Positions 58,224-64,000 of a stretch of 64,000 nt of DNA are shown one piece after another; the stretch's first letter is position 1, and every line of letters starts with the position of its first letter. A program made the position numbers and the translations under genes. Origin of the DNA: Acidimicrobiales bacterium mtb01 (lineage in GTDB: Bacteria > Actinomycetota > Acidimicrobiia > Acidimicrobiales > Ilumatobacteraceae); NCBI GenBank assembly GCA_004379135.1, contig NBNI01000007.1, positions 731,501 to 795,500 of the forward strand, written 5' to 3'. The notes under the pieces were generated by a model, which saw only the letters and a program-made list of their open reading frames with translations, was not told the DNA's origin and made no database searches.

Positions 58224-60174
58224 CGCGACAGGCCGACAGGGCGAGGCGACCCGCATCGGTCAGGCAACCGGTGCTTCGCATCTCTTCGAGCGTTCGACCA
58301 AGAACTTCACGCAGTCGCGGAATCAACGATTCGCGGGCGAGCCTTTCTCCGAACGCCGCGTCGAGGTGGGTGCCATCGGGACGTTCGAGTCGACCCTCCT
58401 CGGAGTCGGGGTCGGCCAGCAGGTCGGCGTACGGAACCACCGCGACCGAGTGCCAACGCTCGTCCCACGAACGCATGACAGAGTTCCAGGCCGCCCGCGG
58501 TTCGGTGGTGTCGCCGTTCATCATCGGGTCGTCGCCCACCACCGGCGACTCGAGCACCAGCACCGGCACGCCGCCGAACGCGAGCACGCCGTTCACGTCG
58601 TCGATGAAGCGATCGAGATCGGCGCGGTAGCGATCGCCGCCCACCACCACGCGCTCATCCGAATCGAGCGGGCGGTAATCCCACTGATTGGCCACACTCG
58701 CGACGATCACGAGAACGTCGATGTTGGTGGCGTGATCGGCGATGGTCAGGAGGTTGTCGGGGCAATAGTCGGTGTCCTGGTTCTGGTCGACGCGGAGGAA
58801 CACCATTCGCACGTCGACGAGCGGACAGCCGATCACCGCGCCCGACACGACGCCGAGTCGACCGTCGCCGCCGTTCGAGAGCGCCAACGCCACGTTCTCG
58901 CCACTCGAGTCGCCGATCACCAGAACCTCGAGCGGACCGTCGCCAGTGTTCGACGTGTCGGGAACGACCGTGGGCGGAATCGTCGACAACACTTCGGGAA
59001 CCACGTCGATCGTCGTCGTGGTGGGCGCGGCCAGCACGACGAGAGGCACCGTCATCGCCGCCGCCACGGCCGCCACGAACGTGGCCAGTGCGACACGCGG
59101 ATTCACGAGCCGGGTGCGGAGACGAATAGGCATCTCGAGATACCGATACGACAACGCGGCCACGGCGAAGGTGACGGCCAGCCGCACCGCGAACAGTGGA
59201 ACGGGATCGAGATCGAGACGCTCGCCGTCGAGCCACACGTACACCGGCCAGTGGACGAGGTACAGGCCGTAACTGATACGGCCGATGTACACGAGCGGCC
59301 GCCACGAGAGCACGGTGCGCACCGCTCCCGGCATGATCGCACCGGCGCACAGGGCCGCGCTCACCAGCGCCACCGCGGTGAATCCGCCCGATACGAGCCA
59401 CGTGCTGTCGAGATCGACGAGTCGACATAGCACCACGAACGCCACCAGGGCGATCGGGCCGATGATCGCTCGCGATCGGTTGATCGACAGCGCCCAACGT
59501 TCGAGACGCGGGCCGAGCAGGCACGCCAGTGCGGCCCCCACGAAGAGTTCCGAAGCCCGGGTATCGGTTCCGTAATAGATCCGGTCGAAACCATCGGACG
59601 CGATCGCGATCGCGCACGACACCGCGGCGCCGGCCGCGAACATCACGCCGATGCCCTGGCGTTTCAACCCGATCCGGGCGGCGATCACGACGACGATGGG
59701 GACAAGCAGGTACAGCTGCTCCTCGATCGACAGCGACCACATGTGCTGCAACGGACTGGCGTTGGCGAAGATCTCGGCGTACGACTCGTCGGCCGCGATG
59801 GCCCGCCAATTGGCCACGTACGACGCCGCCGCCACCGCATCGCCGCGGATGCGACCCTGTTCGAGCGACGACGACAGCCATGACGACAGTGCCACCACGC
59901 CCAGGACGACGACCGTCGCGGCCGGCGCGAGACGGCGCAACCGGCGCGCCCAGAACGCGCGCAGCGACACCGACCCGTTGCGTTCGAATTCGGTCACGAG
60001 CAGATTGACGATGAGATAACCCGACAGCGTGAAGAAGAGCGACACGCCGAGGAATCCGCCCGGCAACCAGTTCTGCTCGGCGTGGAACACGAGAACCGCC
60101 AGCACCGCGACGGCGCGGACTCCGTCTAGACCGGGGTGATGTACCGAAGTGCGCAGTCGGTCGTCGACGGTCAT
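58213..60174 (-). CDS. second OafA-type acyltransferase with SGNH domain
   Basis: 653 residues with the same plan as the protein at 42058. The membrane acyltransferase-3 domain (13-370) shows HPGLDGVRAVAVLAVLVFHAE, FFTLSGYLIV, HMWSLSIEEQLYLLVP and ISYGLYLVHWPVYVWL. A Thr/Pro-rich linker follows, then an SGNH domain (about 415-640) with VIGDSSGENVAL and the DGTHLD dyad. It should O-acylate a surface polymer or lipid-linked sugar. It lies 3 bp downstream of the quinone reductase gene and converges on the molybdoenzyme gene with 11-bp overlap. The two paralogues differ clearly in sequence. Confidence 0.9.
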   Translation of the reverse strand: MTVDDRLRTSVHHPGLDGVRAVAVLAVLVFHAEQNWLPGGFLGVSLFFTLSGYLIVNLLVTEFERNGSVSLRAFWARRLRRLAPAATVVVLGVVALSSWLSSSLEQGRIRGDAVAAASYVANWRAIAADESYAEIFANASPLQHMWSLSIEEQLYLLVPIVVVIAARIGLKRQGIGVMFAAGAAVSCAIAIASDGFDRIYYGTDTRASELFVGAALACLLGPRLERWALSINRSRAIIGPIALVAFVVLCRLVDLDSTWLVSGGFTAVALVSAALCAGAIMPGAVRTVLSWRPLVYIGRISYGLYLVHWPVYVWLDGERLDLDPVPLFAVRLAVTFAVAALSYRYLEMPIRLRTRLVNPRVALATFVAAVAAAMTVPLVVLAAPTTTTIDVVPEVLSTIPPTVVPDTSNTGDGPLEVLVIGDSSGENVALALSNGGDGRLGVVSGAVIGCPLVDVRMVFLRVDQNQDTDYCPDNLLTIADHATNIDVLVIVASVANQWDYRPLDSDERVVVGGDRYRADLDRFIDDVNGVLAFGGVPVLVLESPVVGDDPMMNGDTTEPRAAWNSVMRSWDERWHSVAVVPYADLLADPDSEEGRLERPDGTHLDAAFGERLARESLIPRLREVLGRTLEEMRSTGCLTDAGRLALSACRVSS

Positions 60175-60177
60175 GGT

Positions 60178-61158
60178 TCAGGACACGTCGATGAGGATCT
60201 TGCCCGTGTTGAGGTTGGCCGCCATGGCCTCGTGGCCCTCGGCGATCCGGTCGAACGGATAACGACGATCGATGATGGGGCGCAGCGCTCCCGTGTCGAA
60301 CAAGGGCAGCATCTCGGCCGCGAAACGCTGCGTGACGGCCACCTTCTCCTCCAGCGGCCGCGCCCGCAGAGTGGTACCGATCCAGCGGGCCCGCTTGGCC
60401 AACAGCAGTCCGACGTTCACCGGAGTCTGTGCTCCACCCATGAGGCCCACCTGGACGATCGAACCGCGCGTCGTGACGGCCTTCAGATTGCGATCGACCT
60501 CTTCGCCGCCGACCACGTCGAGGATCACGTCGAAGCCTCCTGGCACGGCCTTCATCGCGTCGCTCGACCAATCGTGCGGCGAACGTTCGAGGACCACATC
60601 GGCACCGAGTGCGCGACAGGCATCGGCCTTGCCGGCGCTGCACGTGACCGCGATGCGCGCACCGATGGCCTTGGCGATCTGGATGGCCGCGGTGCCCACA
60701 CCCGACGCGCCGGCGTGCACGAGCGCCCATCGGCCCGACGTGAGACCGCCTTGCAGGACGAGGGCGTCCCACGCGGTGAGGAACACTTCGGGGATCGCGG
60801 CCGCGTCGCGCACGCCCACCGATGCGGGCACGCGCATGAGTTGACGCTCGTGCGTGCAGATGAGTTCGGCGTACGCGCCACCGGCGTCGATGGCCATGAC
60901 CTCGTCACCGGCTTTCCAGAGCGACACGCGCTCGCCCACCGCCCGCACGACACCCGAGAACTCGAGGCCGGGGATTTCGAGGGCCACACCGCGACGCGGG
61001 TCGGGGTAGCCGCCCATGCGCTGCAGCAGATCGGCACGATTGAGCGCCGTCGTGCGGATGGCGACCAGGACCTCGTCCGGTCCTGGAACCGGATCGGGGA
61101 CGTCCTCGAAGGTCAGGACCTCCGGGCCACCGTGCGCGCGCAGGACGACGGCTCGCAC
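60178..61158 (-). CDS. NADPH:quinone oxidoreductase, PIG3-like MDR
   Basis: 326-residue zinc-free medium-chain reductase. N-terminal LNRADLLQRMGGYPDP near 40 is characteristic of the PIG3/quinone oxidoreductase branch, and LVHAGASGVGTAAIQIAKAIG near 145 is the NADPH-binding motif. It reduces quinones or enones. GTG start, 4 bp after the icd stop, so it is probably co-transcribed with isocitrate dehydrogenase, which makes the NADPH this enzyme uses. Confidence 0.88.
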   Translation of the reverse strand: MRAVVLRAHGGPEVLTFEDVPDPVPGPDEVLVAIRTTALNRADLLQRMGGYPDPRRGVALEIPGLEFSGVVRAVGERVSLWKAGDEVMAIDAGGAYAELICTHERQLMRVPASVGVRDAAAIPEVFLTAWDALVLQGGLTSGRWALVHAGASGVGTAAIQIAKAIGARIAVTCSAGKADACRALGADVVLERSPHDWSSDAMKAVPGGFDVILDVVGGEEVDRNLKAVTTRGSIVQVGLMGGAQTPVNVGLLLAKRARWIGTTLRARPLEEKVAVTQRFAAEMLPLFDTGALRPIIDRRYPFDRIAEGHEAMAANLNTGKILIDVS

Positions 61159-61162
61159 GCGA

Positions 61163-62380
61163 TCACTTCATCTTCTGCTGCAGGCGACGGTCGAGCGCCG
61201 CGAGGTAGTCCTCGGTGGTGAGCCACGGCTGATCCTTGGAGATGAGGATCGAGAGGTCCTTGGTCATCTCGCCGCCCTCGACGCTCTCGACGCACACGCG
61301 CTCGAGGTTCTCGGCGAACTCGATGAGCTTCGGATTGTTGTCGAGCTTGCCGCGGTGCTTGAGGCCACCCGTCCAGGCGTACACCGACGCGATGGGGTTG
61401 GTCGACGTCTTGTTGCCCTTCTGGTGCTCGCGGTAGTGGCGCGTGACGGTGCCGTGCGCCGCCTCGGCTTCGACGGTCTTTCCGTCGGGCGTCATGAGCA
61501 CCGAAGTCATGAGGCCGAGCGATCCGTAGCCCTGGGCCACGGTGTCGGACTGCACGTCACCGTCGTAGTTCTTGCAGGCCCACACGTAGCCGCCCTCCCA
61601 CTTCATGGCGCAGGCGACCATGTCGTCGATGAGGCGATGCTCGTAGGTGAGACCGGCCTTGTCGAAGTCGGCCTTGAACTCGGCGTCGAACACTTCCTGG
61701 AACAGGTCCTTGAACTGGCCGTCATACGCCTTGAGGATCGTGTTCTTGGTGCTCATGTACACCGGGTAGTTGCGGGCCAGGCCGTAGCGGAACGACGCGC
61801 GCGCGAAGTCGCGGATGCTGTCGTTGAAGTTGTACATGCCCATGGTGACGCCGCCGTCCTTGCCGAACTTGGCGACCTCGAACTCCATCGGCTTGCCGCC
61901 GTCGGTCGGCGTGTAGGTGAGCGTGACGGTGCCGGCGCCGGGAACCTTGAAGTCGGTCGCCTTGTACTGGTCGCCGTGCGCGTGACGGCCGATCACGATG
62001 GGCTTGGTCCAGCCCGGAACGAGACGCGGGATGTTGCTGCAGATGATCGGCTCGCGGAACACCACGCCGCCGAGGATGTTGCGGATGGTGCCGTTGGGCG
62101 ACTTCCACATCTTCTTCAACTTGAACTCTTCGACGCGCGCCTCGTCGGGTGTGATGGTGGCGCACTTGACGCCCACGCCGTGCTTGAGGATCGCGTTGGC
62201 GGCATCGATCGTGACCTGGTCGTCGGTCTGATCGCGGTACTCCATGCCGAGGTCGTAGTACTCGAGTTCGACGTCGAGGTACGGGAGGATGAGGCGGTCC
62301 TTGATGAACTGCCAGATGATGCGAGTCATCTCGTCGCCGTCGAGTTCGACGACCGGGTTGTCGACTTTGATCTTGGCCAT
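61163..62380 (-). CDS. icd: isocitrate dehydrogenase (NADP)
   Basis: 405-residue eukaryote-like dimeric NADP-IDH, the same class as mycobacterial Icd1. Landmarks: [13 protein letters not shown] at 13-25, [12 protein letters not shown] near 94, [12 protein letters not shown]-type segment near 130, [23 protein letters not shown] near 250 (split here as DDMVA and [13 protein letters not shown]), and the NADP-binding [17 protein letters not shown] near 308. It oxidatively decarboxylates isocitrate. GGAGG ribosome-binding site before the ATG. The repeat pair ACTTGT-N5-ACTTGT lies 17-33 bp upstream. Confidence 0.94.
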   Translation of the reverse strand: MAKIKVDNPVVELDGDEMTRIIWQFIKDRLILPYLDVELEYYDLGMEYRDQTDDQVTIDAANAILKHGVGVKCATITPDEARVEEFKLKKMWKSPNGTIRNILGGVVFREPIICSNIPRLVPGWTKPIVIGRHAHGDQYKATDFKVPGAGTVTLTYTPTDGGKPMEFEVAKFGKDGGVTMGMYNFNDSIRDFARASFRYGLARNYPVYMSTKNTILKAYDGQFKDLFQEVFDAEFKADFDKAGLTYEHRLIDDMVACAMKWEGGYVWACKNYDGDVQSDTVAQGYGSLGLMTSVLMTPDGKTVEAEAAHGTVTRHYREHQKGNKTSTNPIASVYAWTGGLKHRGKLDNNPKLIEFAENLERVCVESVEGGEMTKDLSILISKDQPWLTTEDYLAALDRRLQQKMK

Positions 62381-62396
62381 GGAGCGCCTCCGGGTA

Positions 62397-62413
62397 ACTT
62401 GTCTTTGACTTGT
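62397..62413. promoter_or_regulatory. TCA operator copy before icd
   Basis: ACTTGT (62397-62402), CTTTG, ACTTGT (62408-62413): identical half-sites and spacing to the element in the gntR-acn gap. It overlaps the expected icd transcription start, just downstream of the -10-like TAGGGT (minus strand 62422-62417), a repressing position. Confidence 0.6.
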
Positions 62414-62416
62414 CTT

Positions 62417-62422
62417 ACCCTA
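62417..62422 (-). promoter_or_regulatory. -10 element of icd
   Basis: TAGGGT on the minus strand, predicting a start near 62410 and a leader of about 30 nt that contains the GGAGG ribosome-binding site. No good -35. Confidence 0.4.
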
Positions 62423-62462
62423 GCCGAATCGGTGCCCCGACCAGCATCTGATGACCAGCAAC

Positions 62463-62468
62463 TAGCGT
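62463..62468 (+). promoter_or_regulatory. -10 element, metallo-hydrolase gene
   Basis: TAGCGT 7 nt before the ATG at 62476. Confidence 0.35.
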
Positions 62469-62475
62469 CACCGTC

Positions 62476-63825
62476 ATGGCGGACCTGCTCGAACTGTCGG
62501 CGCGCATCATCGACTCGGGGCAGGCCGACCAGCCCGTCAACCGGGTGACCAACGAGTTGTCCGAGATCGCCGAGGGCCTGGCCTTGGTGGAGAGCTTCAG
62601 CCACGCCGCGGTGTGGGACGTGGGTGAAGGTCTCGTCACCTTCGACACCTCGGGTGCCCACACCGGAGCCGCCGTGGTCGAGTCGATCCGCCGCTGGCGC
62701 CTGCGCACACCGTTCACGCACCTCGTGTACACACACGGCCACGGCGACCACGTGGGCGGCAGCGGTTTCTTCGCCGCCGACGCGGCGTCGCTCGGCCAGT
62801 GCGCACCGCAGGTGATCGGCCACCACAACGTCGACCGTCGACTCGATCGGTACGAATCGATGGCCGGCTGGAACATCCTCATCAACGCCCGTCAGTTCGG
62901 AGGACTGCGCGGTGAGCTGAACCTCACCGTCGGCGACACCGATTCCGGCGGCGCCTCGGTCGCCGTCAACCCGAACGCGCGTCGCTTCCTGCCCGCCTCG
63001 GTGCTTCGACCTACGACGAGCGTCGACGAATCGCTCGATCTCGACATCGCCGGACACCGTCTGGAGTTGCGCCACGCCAAGGGCGAGACCGACGATCACC
63101 TGTGGGGTTGGGTGCCCGAGAAGAAGTGGTTGTTCTCGGGCGACTTCGTGATCTGGAACTTCCCCAACGCCGGCAACCCGCAGAAGGTGCAGCGCTTCCC
63201 CATCGAATGGGCGGCCGCGCTGCGCGACATGGCGGCGGCCGGGCCCGAGTTGCTCGTTCCGGCCCACGGCCTTCCCATCGCCGGACGCGAACGGATCGCC
63301 CGCGTTCTCACCGAGATCGCGTCGGCGCTCGAGGACCTCGTTCGCGAGGTCGTCGACATGATGAACTCCGGCGCGACGCTCGACGAGATCGTGCACACCG
63401 TGCGGGTCCCCGACGACACTCTCGCCAAGCCGTACCTCCGGCCGTTCTACGACGAACCCGAGTTCGTGATCCACAACATCTGGCGCCAGTTCGGCGGTTG
63501 GTGGGACGGCGCGCCGTCGCGCCTCAAGCCCTCGCCCGATGCGCACCTCGCCCGCACCCTCGCCGAGTTGACCGGCGGAGCACTCGCCTTGGCCCGCCAC
63601 GCCCGCGCCATCGCCGACGCGGGCGACTTCCGACTGGCGTCGCATCTGGTCGACTTCGCCGGTTGGGCCGCACCCGACGATCCCGACGTGCACGAGATCC
63701 GCGCCGATCTCTACATCCGCCGCCGCAAGGCCGAATCGTCGCTCATGGCCAAAGGAATCTTCCTCGGCGCCGCGCGCGAGTCGCAGGCCGTGGTGGAGGC
63801 GTCGCGCCCGTCAGCGCCCGAGTGA
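62476..63825 (+). CDS. MBL-fold hydrolase, alkylsulfatase-like
   Basis: 449 residues. A metallo-beta-lactamase domain (about 20-265) carries the binuclear zinc motif H87-G-H89-G-D91-H92 in YTHGHGDHVGG, then ETDDHLWGWVPEKKWLFSGDFV and LVPAHGLPI. A helical C-terminal domain (about 280-420) with AKPYLRPFYDEPEFVIHNIWRQFGGWWDG is the dimerisation segment of SdsA1/BDS1-type linear alkylsulfatases. It may hydrolyse sulfate or related esters. The sterol-carrier-like third domain of SdsA1 is absent. The 3' end overlaps the convergent transporter gene by 15 bp. Confidence 0.83.
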   Translation: MADLLELSARIIDSGQADQPVNRVTNELSEIAEGLALVESFSHAAVWDVGEGLVTFDTSGAHTGAAVVESIRRWRLRTPFTHLVYTHGHGDHVGGSGFFAADAASLGQCAPQVIGHHNVDRRLDRYESMAGWNILINARQFGGLRGELNLTVGDTDSGGASVAVNPNARRFLPASVLRPTTSVDESLDLDIAGHRLELRHAKGETDDHLWGWVPEKKWLFSGDFVIWNFPNAGNPQKVQRFPIEWAAALRDMAAAGPELLVPAHGLPIAGRERIARVLTEIASALEDLVREVVDMMNSGATLDEIVHTVRVPDDTLAKPYLRPFYDEPEFVIHNIWRQFGGWWDGAPSRLKPSPDAHLARTLAELTGGALALARHARAIADAGDFRLASHLVDFAGWAAPDDPDVHEIRADLYIRRRKAESSLMAKGIFLGAARESQAVVEASRPSAPE

Positions 63826-64000
63826 CACCAGGGCCAGCGCCAGACCGGCCAGCAGCATTCCGAGCACCTGCGAGTGGGTGACTCGTTCGCGGTCGATGCG
63901 CATGGCGAGAACGATCGTGCTCACCGGATAGAGCGACGTGATCACCGCGACGAGCGACAGCAGCCCCTCGCGGGTGGCCGCCAGGAACAGCAGATTCGCC
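63811..64000 (-). CDS. EamA/DMT-family transporter, C-terminal end
   Basis: Only the last 63 codons are inside the window; the gene begins to the right. The translated end reads GLLSLVAVITSLYPVSTIVL, then MRIDRERVTHSQVLGMLLAG and LALALVSLGR. This is the last two transmembrane helices of an EamA-type drug/metabolite transporter, with the usual SLYPVxTxxxA motif. Substrate unknown. Confidence 0.8.
   Translation of the reverse strand, partial: ANLLFLAATREGLLSLVAVITSLYPVSTIVLAMRIDRERVTHSQVLGMLLAGLALALVSLGR

Noticed and set aside
1-64000. Prophage, insertion sequence, toxin-antitoxin, CRISPR or secondary-metabolite cluster
   Set aside because: No transposase, integrase, phage, Cas, toxin or PKS/NRPS signature and no composition break was seen on either strand.

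Overview
The window is 64 kb of GC-rich, gene-dense bacterial chromosome. There are about 51 protein genes, one tRNA gene, almost no intergenic space, and no insertion sequence, phage, plasmid or CRISPR signal. A CarD-type RNA polymerase regulator, the order dapA-rnj-ftsK-rimO-pgsA-cinA, RNase J, GltBD, an NADP isocitrate dehydrogenase, a homodimeric-type E1 protein and many TetR/FadE/SDR genes point to the Actinomycetota. A free-living aquatic member of the Acidimicrobiia (Ilumatobacter-like) is my best guess, but that is inference from gene content, not a match.

Layout. 1-12.7 kb is catabolic: a TetR gene cut by the window edge and divergent from an acyl-CoA dehydrogenase/SDR/ThuA run, an acetoin-dehydrogenase-type complex (acoA-acoB-acoX-acoC), then a Rieske oxygenase, a hydroxyisobutyrate-dehydrogenase-like protein, a glyoxalase-fold protein, an SDR and a GlnA-like ligase. 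12.8-24.5 kb is housekeeping: carD with a histone-H1-like tail, tRNA-Arg(UCU), cinA, pgsA, rimO, an SMP-30 gene, ftsK, rnj, dapA, a winged-helix protein and ddl. 24.5-31.4 kb holds a TetR gene divergent from a tightly overlapping four-gene operon (fatty acyl reductase-HAD fusion, alcohol dehydrogenase, LarA-like protein, PlsC acyltransferase). A 45-bp nested palindrome follows it. 31.4-38.2 kb carries a LysM lipoprotein and gltD/gltB. 38.2-44.2 kb is an envelope block (enoyl-CoA hydratase, two GT-C-like membrane proteins, an OafA-type acyltransferase). 44.2-51.3 kb has an AceE-like E1, a GntR regulator divergent from aconitase, a nitroreductase and a luciferase-like monooxygenase. 51.3-64 kb has a HAD-PlsC fusion, a LysR gene, a carboxyltransferase, citrate synthase, a membrane sulfite-oxidase-like protein, a second OafA-type acyltransferase, a quinone reductase, isocitrate dehydrogenase, an alkylsulfatase-like hydrolase and the end of an EamA transporter.

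How they fit together. Three TCA-cycle enzymes (citrate synthase, aconitase, isocitrate dehydrogenase) lie within 15 kb. Aconitase and isocitrate dehydrogenase share an ACTTGT-N5-ACTTGT element; in the aconitase case it fills the 20-bp gap to the GntR gene, so that regulator is the natural candidate to bind both. Lipid genes recur: two acylglycerol-phosphate acyltransferases, a fatty acyl reductase operon, FadE, enoyl-CoA hydratase and a carboxyltransferase.

Most operon heads show a -10-like hexamer exactly 6 nt (sometimes 7) before the start codon and no Shine-Dalgarno sequence. Widespread leaderless transcription is therefore likely, and I used this spacing to choose several starts. The strongest candidate for something undescribed is the TetR-controlled reductase/LarA-like/acyltransferase operon at 25.1-31.4 kb. 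The CarD tail and the shared TCA operator come next.
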